Origin: Candidatus Blautia stercorigallinarum | GTDB lineage: Bacteria > Bacillota > Clostridia > Lachnospirales > Lachnospiraceae | DNA: 64,000 nucleotides | NCBI GenBank assembly: GCA_019112785.1 | Contig: DXIQ01000010.1 | Span: 1-64,000 of the forward strand | Direction of reading: 5' to 3' | Shown here: piece after piece, positions 1 through 7,723 of the stretch | Position numbering within the stretch: the stretch's first letter is position 1 | How the letters are laid out: each line of letters begins with the position of its first letter | Notes under the pieces: generated by a model | Told to the model about the DNA's origin: nothing | Databases searched by the model: none | What the model saw: only the letters and a program-made list of their open reading frames with translations | Made by a program: the position numbers and the translations under genes

Positions 1-743
1 ACGATCTCTTTGATAGCGGCAAATAATTCTTCCGGAACTGCGCAGCTCTCGTAAGAATGTTTCTCTTTTCCGCATTCTGCCACGATCTTATCAATAAAAG
101 CAATGATCTCCTGGTTCACTTCGTGAGCCTTGAAGATTGCCTCGATCATCTGGGCTTCCGGCACTTCGTTGGCGCCGGCCTCGATCATGATGACCTTTTC
201 TCTGGTAGAGGCTACAGTAAGCTGAAGATCGGAAATCTCCTTCTGAGCCAGAGAAGGATTTACCACGAATTCTCCGCCTATCAATCCCATCTGAGTTGCC
301 GCACAGGGACCGTCAAAGGGGATATCGGAAATGCAGGTTGCGATAGCAGATCCCAGCATAGCCACAACCTCAGGGTTGCATTCCGGATCTACAGACATAA
401 CCATATTATTCAGAGTTACGTCATTTCTGTAATCCTTTGGAAACAGAGGACGCATAGGACGGTCGATAACACGGGAAGTCAGGATCGCATGCTCGCTGGC
501 CTTGCCCTCTCTCTTATTAAATCCTCCGGGGATCTTTCCTACAGCATACATCTTTTCTTCATACTCTACGCTTAAGGGGAAGAAATCAATTCCCTCTCTT
601 GGTTTGTCGGAAGCTGTAGCTGTAGATAATACAGTTGTATCTCCATAGTGCATAAATGCAGCACCGTTTGCCTGCTTAGCCACACGGTCAATGTCTACTG
701 TCAGTGTTCTGCCTGCAAGCTCCATTGAAAAACTTTTATACAT
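1..743 (-). CDS. pnp: Polyribonucleotide nucleotidyltransferase (PNPase), N-terminal part
   Basis: Phosphorolytic 3'-5' exoribonuclease of mRNA decay. Only the first 247 codons are in the window; the gene runs off the left edge. The visible protein starts MYKSFSMELAGRTL and contains the first RNase PH-like domain, with YGDTTVL, SRVIDRPMRPLFP and ISDIPFDGPCAA, all typical of PNPase. The ATG at 743 follows AAAGGAG at a spacing of 7. It lies downstream of rpsO, the classical rpsO-pnp order. The 271-nt gap between them holds a terminator-like hairpin and a long imperfect hairpin. The second RNase PH domain and the KH/S1 domains would lie outside the window. Confidence 0.96.
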   Translation of the reverse strand, partial: MYKSFSMELAGRTLTVDIDRVAKQANGAAFMHYGDTTVLSTATASDKPREGIDFFPLSVEYEEKMYAVGKIPGGFNKREGKASEHAILTSRVIDRPMRPLFPKDYRNDVTLNNMVMSVDPECNPEVVAMLGSAIATCISDIPFDGPCAATQMGLIGGEFVVNPSLAQKEISDLQLTVASTREKVIMIEAGANEVPEAQMIEAIFKAHEVNQEIIAFIDKIVAECGKEKHSYESCAVPEELFAAIKEI

Positions 744-793
744 GTCTTTTCTCCTTTTTTCTTGGTGAGGTCCTGCAGCTTTCTCCGAAACAA

Positions 794-838
794 CTGAAAA
801 AAGCACTTCCCGGAATTTCCCGGAAATGTTCTTTTCAG
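794..838 (-). promoter_or_regulatory. Long imperfect hairpin in the pnp leader
   Basis: On the minus strand this segment runs from CTGAAAAGAACA to GCTTTTTTCAG and folds on itself over about 20 pairs, several of them G-U. It lies 51 nt upstream of the pnp start codon. In Escherichia coli a long hairpin at the equivalent rpsO-pnp position is the RNase III site through which PNPase autoregulates. The same role here is inference from position and shape only. Confidence 0.45.
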
Positions 839-879
839 TGGTCTCGGCATAAGGCGCACGGACCTTTCATTTCTTCATG

Positions 880-974
880 GGCAGCTCAGGGCAAAGTCCT
901 TCGCTGTACGCTGCCCGGCAAATACCTGCTCCTGCAAGCAGGGCAGCCGCTTGCCAGACATATCGTACACAAAA
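880..974 (-). repeat. Dispersed intergenic repeat, copy 1
   Basis: A stretch of about 95 nt resembles 26261-26354. Both copies share TGCCCGGCAAATAC and similar flanking runs ending near TATCG.ACA. Each has internal self-complementary segments and sits directly downstream of a terminator-like hairpin on the minus strand. This suggests a small family of structured intergenic repeats. Confidence 0.55.
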
Positions 975-998
975 CAGGGCGGAATCTCTCCCGCCCCG
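971..998 (-). terminator. Terminator-like hairpin after rpsO
   Basis: GGGCGG at 977-982 pairs with CCGCCC at 991-996 around an 8-nt loop. On the minus strand it is followed by TGTTTTGTG, a weak U-run. It lies 17 nt past the rpsO stop and probably separates rpsO from pnp at least partly. Confidence 0.55.
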
Positions 999-1014
999 TC
1001 AACCCTGATCCTGA

Positions 1015-1281
1015 TTACTTTCTGAGACCTAATCTTTCAATTAAAGAACGATATCTCTCAATGTCTTTTTTCTTCAGGTATGCAAGTAAACCACGTCTCT
1101 GACCTACCATTTTCAGAAGACCTCTTCTGGAATGATGATCTTTGTGATTCACCTTTAAATGCTCTGTCAGCTCATTGATCCTTGCTGTAAGAACTGCAAC
1201 CTGTACCTCAGGTGAACCTGTGTCTCCAGGTGTTCTTGCATATTCTGCCATGATAGCCTGTTTCTTTTCTTTAGAAATCAT
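1015..1281 (-). CDS. rpsO: 30S ribosomal protein S15
   Basis: Primary 16S rRNA-binding protein of the small subunit, 88 residues, the normal length. The sequence carries the family signature [27 protein letters not shown] and the C-terminal RLGLRK. The chosen ATG at 1281 has GGAGG 7 nt upstream. An in-frame ATG at 1296 overlaps that Shine-Dalgarno and would add five non-conserved residues, so it was rejected. It has its own promoter at 1375-1403. The leader of about 90 nt could hold the S15 autoregulatory site known in other bacteria, but no specific fold was identified. Confidence 0.97.
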   Translation of the reverse strand: MISKEKKQAIMAEYARTPGDTGSPEVQVAVLTARINELTEHLKVNHKDHHSRRGLLKMVGQRRGLLAYLKKKDIERYRSLIERLGLRK

Positions 1282-1374
1282 TTTGTTTTCCTCCATAATA
1301 TTTTAATAATCGCCGGTGATTAAGAAACGGTTGGAGATTCCAATTCCTGAACCACGGCTGTATTCAACGTTTTG

Positions 1375-1403
1375 AGTATAGCATAAGGAAATCAGGTTGT
1401 AAA
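1375..1403 (-). promoter_or_regulatory. rpsO promoter
   Basis: On the minus strand TTTACA (1398-1403) and TATACT (1375-1380) are separated by 17 nt, a good sigma-A promoter. It lies about 95 nt upstream of the rpsO start. Confidence 0.7.
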
Positions 1404-1436
1404 GGAAAAAATCAATGGTATTTTCAGATTTTTCTA

Positions 1437-2756
1437 TTACGGATCTTCTCCTTTTTCTTCTGTGCAGGGGATCAGCATCTTTATGCAGATTTCCGTTTCT
1501 CTTTTCTCCACTCTCACCATTCCCCCGTCTTTTTCTATATACATTCTGAGTTTCCGGATCCTGAACTTTCCTCTGCGCACCGTTTTCAATACAAGAAGGA
1601 CCTGATTTCTCACTGTACCGCCAGTAAGTGAAATCTGCCGTTTTCCTTCCTTCTCGGAAAGATTCCTTTCTATGGCTTCCTCCAGCAGGATTATCAGGAT
1701 CCGATTTAATACTTCATACTTTACGGAATTTTTCCGGTAATTTCCAAAGAAAAAGTGAAAACGGATCTTATTTTCTTCCATCCTTTGCGCATAGTAACAC
1801 AAAACCGCATCGATCTCCCACTCTGAACAGTATACTCCTGCTTTAATCCTGTGGTATTCCTGTTTCAGCCGCCTCAGATAGTTTTCCGCCCTCTCCTTTG
1901 AGAAAGTCTGACCTTTAAGGTTTTCGATTTCTTTCATCTGCTGGCGGATCAGTTTCTGGTTTTCCTCCATGCTCTGAATCTGCTCATCTATAACACGTCT
2001 GTGAAGGCTTAAAAACTTCTGCTGTTTCTTCAATAATCTGTGTTCTTTCTCCAATCTCTCCGTATAAATTATCCAGCTTCTTATACCTGCAGCGCCTGCT
2101 CCTGCTGCCAGCAGGAAAAACATCAGCCAGATAAGCCATGACATCTTCCGCATCCTGTTTGCATAACCGCTCCACCAGGACAAGATCCCCATAAAAATAT
2201 ATAAGCCTGCAAAAACAGCCCAGAACCTTCTGTGCTTCCATTTTTTCTCTCGGTTTTCTCTCAGTTTATCTCTGAAAAGATAATAAAAAGGAAGGAATAC
2301 CCCATACATCAGCAGGGGGATCAGAAGATCCATGGATTGAAAAGGGCCGGCATGGGTAAGCAGGTCCTCTCTTCCTTCCGTGTAATTTACCATAACCAGC
2401 ACGATCCCGTTCAAAACCATCGTATATATTTCTGCCGCAACTGAAGTAATCAGAATTTTTAAAGCATCCCCTGTAAACGTATAAAATACAGCGATCCACA
2501 AGATCCCGGCCTGCAGCGTGATAAGACATTCGTAGCAGATGTTCCAGAACGGAACCTGGGAAATATAAGTCTGAAAAAGGATACCTCCCAAAATGTTTAT
2601 CAGAAGGCATCTTCCATAAAGGACCGATATCAGCAGAAGAGGCCGCCGTTTTCTCTCCAATGCAGTAATCTGGATAAATAAAACCATGGAAACATTAGTA
2701 CCCAGGATCAAAGCTGTCCGCACAGCTTCCTGCCATGGCAGTTCCTTTAACTCCAT
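1437..2756 (-). CDS. Membrane protein with degenerate AgrC-type kinase region
   Basis: A 439-residue protein. Several hydrophobic segments fill roughly residues 10-220, followed by a charged coiled-coil stretch (about 230-290) and a C-terminal region laid out like the GHKL ATPase domain of AgrC/ComD sensor kinases. The expected N-box asparagines are missing (ILLEEAIERN where active kinases have NLLDNAIEA) and no clear phospho-acceptor His block is seen. It is therefore probably not an active kinase. The start codon overlaps the preceding kinase gene by 10 nt, indicating translational coupling. It may act as a receptor or signalling partner of that kinase. The family call is moderate and the function unknown. 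Confidence 0.6.
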   Translation of the reverse strand: MELKELPWQEAVRTALILGTNVSMVLFIQITALERKRRPLLLISVLYGRCLLINILGGILFQTYISQVPFWNICYECLITLQAGILWIAVFYTFTGDALKILITSVAAEIYTMVLNGIVLVMVNYTEGREDLLTHAGPFQSMDLLIPLLMYGVFLPFYYLFRDKLRENREKKWKHRRFWAVFAGLYIFMGILSWWSGYANRMRKMSWLIWLMFFLLAAGAGAAGIRSWIIYTERLEKEHRLLKKQQKFLSLHRRVIDEQIQSMEENQKLIRQQMKEIENLKGQTFSKERAENYLRRLKQEYHRIKAGVYCSEWEIDAVLCYYAQRMEENKIRFHFFFGNYRKNSVKYEVLNRILIILLEEAIERNLSEKEGKRQISLTGGTVRNQVLLVLKTVRRGKFRIRKLRMYIEKDGGMVRVEKRETEICIKMLIPCTEEKGEDP

Positions 2757-3490
2757 ACTTTTCTCTCTCCATTAAGGGAAATCCGGTCTGTAACCATATT
2801 CTTGTCTGTATCTACTTCCATTTTCCGTGTCCCCTGATATTTTTTTACAAGATCATCTATAATTTTCGTTCCGATCCCATGTTCCGCTTTCTTTGCTTTT
2901 TTCGTAGTAAAACTGAATTCCTCCCCAGGTGAAATACAGTTTACAATTTTCATCCAGATCCTGTTCTCTCTTTTTTCCATATAAAACCAGATTCCTTTTT
3001 TCTCCCCTTCCGCGCATCTTTCATTTGCTTCGATAGCATTATCCAGAAGGTTACAAAGCAGACCTACCAGATCCACCTCTTCTATCTCTGTATAAAAACA
3101 GTCTTCCACGGCAATCTCTATGGGAATTCCCAGTTCCCGGCACTGGCCCGTCTTCACGTCCAGGATGGATTCCAGGATCTCGTCCCGGCAGAACTTTTTC
3201 TTTTTTAATCCTTCATACTCTTTTTGCAGGCCTTCCATATAAGTCCTGACCTCATCTTCGTCTTCCCGTCCTGCCAGCAGGGTTTCCAGGGTCTGGATAT
3301 GTTTTGCCAGATCATGGCGATATCGTCTGGAAGCTTCCACTCTTTTTTGTATTCCCCGGTAGAACGCTCCCGCAGTATCCATATATGCAGATAAAAGACG
3401 GTTTTTTTTTTCCAGCATTTTCATCCGCAGCCCATTAAAAAGGAGAAGCAGAGTAGCCAGCAACAGAATCAGTGTTCCCCAGATCAGCAT
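2747..3490 (-). CDS. GHKL-domain sensor histidine kinase (AgrC-like)
   Basis: Cytoplasmic kinase of 247 residues with one N-terminal membrane helix (about 3-20). It has a YRHDLAKH box with the likely phospho-acceptor His59, an N-box NLLDNAIEA near residues 147-155 and a glycine box HGIGTKI near 204-210. This is the layout of the HATPase_c_5 family that pairs with LytTR regulators. The large membrane sensor of AgrC is absent, but the next gene supplies a multi-pass membrane protein with a kinase-like tail, so the two may form one sensor. It follows the response regulator gene by 37 nt in one operon. Confidence 0.8.
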   Translation of the reverse strand: MLIWGTLILLLATLLLLFNGLRMKMLEKKNRLLSAYMDTAGAFYRGIQKRVEASRRYRHDLAKHIQTLETLLAGREDEDEVRTYMEGLQKEYEGLKKKKFCRDEILESILDVKTGQCRELGIPIEIAVEDCFYTEIEEVDLVGLLCNLLDNAIEANERCAEGEKKGIWFYMEKRENRIWMKIVNCISPGEEFSFTTKKAKKAEHGIGTKIIDDLVKKYQGTRKMEVDTDKNMVTDRISLNGERKVWS

Positions 3491-3527
3491 ATCTTCTTCT
3501 CCTCTCTTTTATTTATTATATTTTTCT

Positions 3528-4238
3528 TCATATCATCTGCGTCATCGCCCAGCGCATAAAAGCCGTCTTTACCCCTTTCATGTGACTTCTGCTTATCATG
3601 ATCTTTGTGCCGTTTTTCAGGATAAAGCAGCCCTTGCCAAGTTCCCGTATAGCAGGCATATATACAATATAGCTGTTATGGCAGCGGACAAAATCCACTT
3701 CTGACAATTTTGTCATAACATCTTTCAGTTTATCCCATATCTCATAATTTCCCCATACAGTAACCATCTTCGTCACTCTTCCGCTCCGCTCAAAATACAG
3801 GATATCTTCCGGAGCCAGGATCACTTCTTTTCCTCCGATCACAGAAAAAGCCAGTCTTTCTGACTTTTGTTCTATTGTATGAAGGATTTTCCCGAATACT
3901 TCCCCGATCCTGTCCTGAAACTGTTCTTTCAGCACAAAAAAAGTATGTTCCGTATGATAGGTTTCCGTCGCATAGCTGAGATAATTGGTAAGATATATGA
4001 TCTGACAGTTTTTCCATCTTTTGTTGATCTTTCCTGCCAGAACAATCCCGTTTTCTTCTCCCAGATCCACATCCATAAAAATGGCTTCCAGAGGATCACC
4101 TTCATAAATTTCCAGACTCTCTCCCTGTGGAAAATATAAAACATCTATTCTGGTATCTGTTTTCTTTCCATATTCCTCTATGATCTCCTTTGCCCGCCGA
4201 TACCATTTACTGTCATCATCACAAATTCCCACTCTCAT
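3528..4238 (-). CDS. LytTR-family response regulator
   Basis: AgrA/VirR-type transcription factor of 236 residues. The receiver domain has acidic residues D7-D9, phospho-acceptor D56 in FMDVDL and a lysine in FVLKEQF. The LytTR DNA-binding domain fills about 130-236, with ILYFERSGR and DFVRCHNSYIVY. The ATG at 4238 follows AGGAGAG at suitable spacing; an ATG 36 nt upstream adds unconserved residues. It is the first gene of the three-gene set ending at 1437. No AgrB or AgrD peptide-signal genes are visible, so the signal is unknown. Confidence 0.85.
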   Translation of the reverse strand: MRVGICDDDSKWYRRAKEIIEEYGKKTDTRIDVLYFPQGESLEIYEGDPLEAIFMDVDLGEENGIVLAGKINKRWKNCQIIYLTNYLSYATETYHTEHTFFVLKEQFQDRIGEVFGKILHTIEQKSERLAFSVIGGKEVILAPEDILYFERSGRVTKMVTVWGNYEIWDKLKDVMTKLSEVDFVRCHNSYIVYMPAIRELGKGCFILKNGTKIMISRSHMKGVKTAFMRWAMTQMI

Positions 4239-4407
4239 TACCGGTCTCTCCTGCTTTTGTAAAAGTTTTTTCAAGGCCGATTTCCTTGATATTACTTATA
4301 GTATACTCCAGTTTAGTATACCAAATCCTTTCCCGATCTTACCCGTTTTTCGCAAAATCTGTTGATAAAATGTAACATTTTGTACCTTTTAATTTTAAGA
4401 CCGGCTA

Positions 4408-4446
4408 TAAAAAAAGACCAGCGATTCCTAACTGCCGGTCTCTTTT
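4408..4446. terminator. Bidirectional terminator after ribF
   Basis: AGACCAGC (4415-4422) pairs with GCCGGTCT (4434-4441). A run of A precedes it and a run of T follows it on the plus strand, so it can stop transcription both ways. It closes the rimP-ribF operon on the minus strand. Confidence 0.8.
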
Positions 4447-4463
4447 TCGGTTTTATCCTATAT

Positions 4464-5384
4464 TTATATTCCGTTAAAATAATCTTTTCCTTTTTGGATA
4501 TCTTTCATCATCTGGTTTTTCAGCTCCTCCAGAGACGCAAATTTTACCTCCGGCCGCAGATAGCGGTAAAACTTCACCTCTGCCTCCTGACCATACAGAT
4601 CCGCATTGCAGGAAAACAGATAAGTCTCCACACCCAGGAAATTTTCCTTGACCGTAGGCTTATAGCCTACGTTTGTGATCCCCTGGTAAGTTCTTCCCTG
4701 GATAATGGATTCTGTGATATATACACCGTTGGGAGGAAGTTTCTTCTCAGGGGGCGGTATGAGATTTGCTGTGGGGATTCCTATTGTCCTGCCCAGCTGC
4801 CTGCCATGGACGATCTCGCCTTTTGTAAAATAAGGATAACCCAGAAGCTGATTTACCTTTTCTATATGCCCCTGGTCCAGTTCTTCCCGTACATAGGTAC
4901 TGCTGATATCTCTGCCCTCATACTTCTCTTTTTCCAGGATTTCTGTATAAAATCCATATTTTTTTCCTAATTCCTCTAAAAGCTGCGGAGTACCCTTTCT
5001 CTGATAACCGAACCGGAAATCCGGTCCTACCGCCAGATACTCCCCATGAAGCCTGTCTACCAGATATTCTTTTACGAAAGCTTCCGGCTCCATATGCATC
5101 AGTTCTTCTGTAAAAGGACACTCGGCCAGGATATCCACTCCCAGATTTTCTGCCAGCTCCCGCCGCTCTTCATAAGTAAGGAGATATTTTGGGGGAGTAT
5201 GCAGGATATAGGATCTTGGAGAAACATCAAAGGTAAACACCACTGCTTTACCCTTTTCTTTTCTCTGTTCTTTAATACGCTCTATCAGCTTCTGGTGTCC
5301 TCTGTGAAGGCCGTCAAATTTCCCCAGGGTAATGCAGCTTCTGATACTCTGATCCAGATGAGGTACCTGTGTCGTGTAGATCAT
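4464..5384 (-). CDS. ribF: Bifunctional riboflavin kinase / FAD synthetase
   Basis: Converts riboflavin to FMN and FMN to FAD in the cytoplasm. At 306 residues it has normal length. The N-terminal adenylyltransferase domain carries GKFDGLHRGHQ (about 22-32) and GPDFRFGYQRKG. The C-terminal riboflavin kinase domain carries GRTIGIPTANL and GVYIT. The start overlaps the truB stop by 4 nt, so it is translationally coupled as the last gene of the rimP operon. Confidence 0.96.
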   Translation of the reverse strand: MIYTTQVPHLDQSIRSCITLGKFDGLHRGHQKLIERIKEQRKEKGKAVVFTFDVSPRSYILHTPPKYLLTYEERRELAENLGVDILAECPFTEELMHMEPEAFVKEYLVDRLHGEYLAVGPDFRFGYQRKGTPQLLEELGKKYGFYTEILEKEKYEGRDISSTYVREELDQGHIEKVNQLLGYPYFTKGEIVHGRQLGRTIGIPTANLIPPPEKKLPPNGVYITESIIQGRTYQGITNVGYKPTVKENFLGVETYLFSCNADLYGQEAEVKFYRYLRPEVKFASLEELKNQMMKDIQKGKDYFNGI

Positions 5385-6361
5385 ATCTGCTCCTTTCCGG
5401 CTTTTTGAAGACTCTGGGCAGCCCTGGTGCTATCCCCCGGAGATTTCAGCGGATCCTTCCGGGCCGGAAGAAAGTCTTCAGGGGAAGAAAAGATCGCCTC
5501 CGGCTTATACAGCTTCCGTTCCTTCTGCCACTGATAAATCCCAATGAAAACTCCGCTGCTGTGATACAGCCGTATCCGCTCTCCCGGCACAGCGCCTCGC
5601 CATGGAAGAGGATTTCCATTCTCCAGCATTTTGTCGAATTTCCTGTCCGCCTTTATCTTTGGACAGTCAGGGAACATCTGATCCGGCACAAGGATATATT
5701 CCTCCAGGCAGCCTTTAGCTGCCAGCTCCTGGATCTGCGACAGTTTCAGGCTGTCCCGGATAAGGAACTGATCCACTCTGGTCCGCAGAAGACTTTCCAT
5801 ACAGCCCCCGCAGCCCAGTTTTTCTCCAATGTCATGGCACAAAGTCCGTATGTACGTTCCTTTTGAACAGGTGACCTCCATAGTTACCAGGGGAAGTTCC
5901 ATAGACAGGATCTTAATCTCATAAAAAGTCACCGGTCTGGGCTTCCGCTCTACTTCTTTTCCCTCTCTGGCTAACTCATAAAGCTTTTTCCCGCCTACTT
6001 TCAAAGCGGAATACATAGGCGGGATCTGCATCTGATTTCCCACAAAGCTTCTGATACAGTTTTCCACTTCTTCTGTTGTTGCTTCTACAGGGCAGCGGCT
6101 GATAACCTCTCCTGTCATATCCTGGGTATCTGTATCGATCCCCAGACGAAGGACCGCCTGGTAGGTCTTTCTTTTGTCTGTCAGCATTCCGCAGAGTTTT
6201 GTACCTCTTCCCAGACATACAGGCAGCACTCCCTCGGCCTCGGGATCCAGAGTCCCTGTATGACCGATCTTCTTCTGCTTCAGGATTCCCCGAAGCTTTG
6301 CCACTACATCATGGGAAGTGTAACCTTTTTCTTTGTATACATTCAGAACTCCGTTGATCAT
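5381..6361 (-). CDS. truB: tRNA pseudouridine(55) synthase
   Basis: Isomerises U55 in the T loop of tRNAs. It is 326 residues with catalytic Asp39 in HTGTLDPEAEGVLP, the RKTYQAVLRLG segment and CSKGTYIRTL of the TruB fold. The C-terminal third is a divergent PUA-like RNA-binding region. It overlaps nrnA upstream and ribF downstream by 4 nt each, an arrangement typical of coupled translation. Confidence 0.96.
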   Translation of the reverse strand: MINGVLNVYKEKGYTSHDVVAKLRGILKQKKIGHTGTLDPEAEGVLPVCLGRGTKLCGMLTDKRKTYQAVLRLGIDTDTQDMTGEVISRCPVEATTEEVENCIRSFVGNQMQIPPMYSALKVGGKKLYELAREGKEVERKPRPVTFYEIKILSMELPLVTMEVTCSKGTYIRTLCHDIGEKLGCGGCMESLLRTRVDQFLIRDSLKLSQIQELAAKGCLEEYILVPDQMFPDCPKIKADRKFDKMLENGNPLPWRGAVPGERIRLYHSSGVFIGIYQWQKERKLYKPEAIFSSPEDFLPARKDPLKSPGDSTRAAQSLQKAGKEQI

Positions 6362-7326
6362 GATGTCTGGCTTCTCTCTTTAAGCTGTTTTGCAATGGGA
6401 AGTGTAAGGTTATTGATCACGTCATAGACAGATCCCTGCATGGTACAGCCGGCAGCCTTTACATGGCCGCCGCCGCTGAAGTAGGCAGCCACCGCATTTA
6501 CATCAACATCTCCATTAGAGCGAAGGCTTACTTTAAATTCCTGGGTTTTCACTTCGTAGATAAAAATGGCAACTTCCACGCCTTTTGTCACACGCAGCTG
6601 CTGGACAATGCCGTCCAGATCCTTTGGTTCTACACCATAGAACTCCATATCCCGTTTTCTGATATAGCCTACGATCACCTTTCCGCCCATGATCAGGATG
6701 CTTTCCATCAGGCATCTTCCCAGGATCTGGTTCTGGACATAGGACTTCTCATAGAAGGATCTGTCAATGATCCTGGAAAAATCAATGCCCCTTTCCATCA
6801 GCTCCGCGGCGATCCGCATTGTCTGAGGAGAAGTACTGGAATACTGAAACACACCGGTATCATGAACGATTCCTGTATAAATTGCCTCTGCAGCCTCCAC
6901 AGGGATCTTTTCTTTATCCAGAAGGGTGTAAAGCAGTTCTGAAGCCGAACTGATGTCAGGCTCAATAATGTTGACCTCTCCAAATCCTTTATTGCTTATA
7001 TGATGATCAATACAGATCGTCTTTCCTGCACTTTCATATCCGGCAATAGCCACACCGATACGGTTTTTTTCACTGGTATCCAGAATAAAGAAAACATCAT
7101 ATTTTCTGCTTTCATCATACTCTGTCTTGATCTGATCAAGATCTTTGATAAAAGAGAATCCTGCCTTCGGCTCTTCCAGATACACATCTGTCTGGATTTC
7201 CGGATAATTGGCTTTCAAATACAGATAAAGTCCCATGCAGGCCCCCACACAGTCCCCGTCAGGACGAATATGGCCTGCAATCCCAACTGTCTTAACATCT
7301 TTTAATTCACTGGTTATCTTCTCCAT
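6358..7326 (-). CDS. nrnA: DHH-family nanoRNase / pAp phosphatase
   Basis: Degrades 2-5 nt RNA remnants and dephosphorylates 3'-phosphoadenosine 5'-phosphate in characterised family members. It is 322 residues. The DHH domain has HIRPDGDCVG near residue 19, FILDTSE and the metal motif CIDHHISN near 107. The DHHA1 domain ends with SGGGHVKAAG. It starts within the last codons of rbfA (20-nt overlap) and has a GGAGG Shine-Dalgarno inside rbfA. Confidence 0.93.
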   Translation of the reverse strand: MEKITSELKDVKTVGIAGHIRPDGDCVGACMGLYLYLKANYPEIQTDVYLEEPKAGFSFIKDLDQIKTEYDESRKYDVFFILDTSEKNRIGVAIAGYESAGKTICIDHHISNKGFGEVNIIEPDISSASELLYTLLDKEKIPVEAAEAIYTGIVHDTGVFQYSSTSPQTMRIAAELMERGIDFSRIIDRSFYEKSYVQNQILGRCLMESILIMGGKVIVGYIRKRDMEFYGVEPKDLDGIVQQLRVTKGVEVAIFIYEVKTQEFKVSLRSNGDVDVNAVAAYFSGGGHVKAAGCTMQGSVYDVINNLTLPIAKQLKERSQTS

Positions 7327-7702
7327 CTTCCTGCACCTCCTGTGCGTCTTCTTTTTTGCTCACTTCATCAATGAGTTTCGACATGGCAACACCGTACTCG
7401 ATGGATTCGTCCAGAATAAAACGAATTTCGGGGGTGTTCCGGAGATTTATGGTTTTTGCCAGCTGTCTGCGGATATACCCTTCGGCATTTTTCAGGCCTT
7501 CCAGTGTATTCCTTTTTGCTTCATCATCTCCCAGTACGCTGATATAAGCTCTGCATGTTTTCAGATCCGGAGCAACCTCTACAGCTGTTACAGAAGTCAT
7601 AGGGTGGATCCGGGGATCTTTGATCCCACCCCGGATCAGATTGGCCAGCTCATGCTGTACCTCTGTATTGATCCGGGTATTTTTAATACTGTTTTTTCTC
7701 AT
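7307..7702 (-). CDS. rbfA: 30S ribosome-binding factor RbfA
   Basis: Small-subunit maturation factor acting on the 16S rRNA 5' end. It is 131 residues with the KH-like core: INTEVQHELANLIRG, HPMTSVTAVEVAPDLKTC and RNTPEIRFILDES. The acidic tail is normal for the family. It follows infB by 21 nt. Confidence 0.95.
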   Translation of the reverse strand: MRKNSIKNTRINTEVQHELANLIRGGIKDPRIHPMTSVTAVEVAPDLKTCRAYISVLGDDEAKRNTLEGLKNAEGYIRRQLAKTINLRNTPEIRFILDESIEYGVAMSKLIDEVSKKEDAQEVQEDGEDNQ

Positions 7703-7723
7703 AATTTCCTTCCCGGTTTCGGC

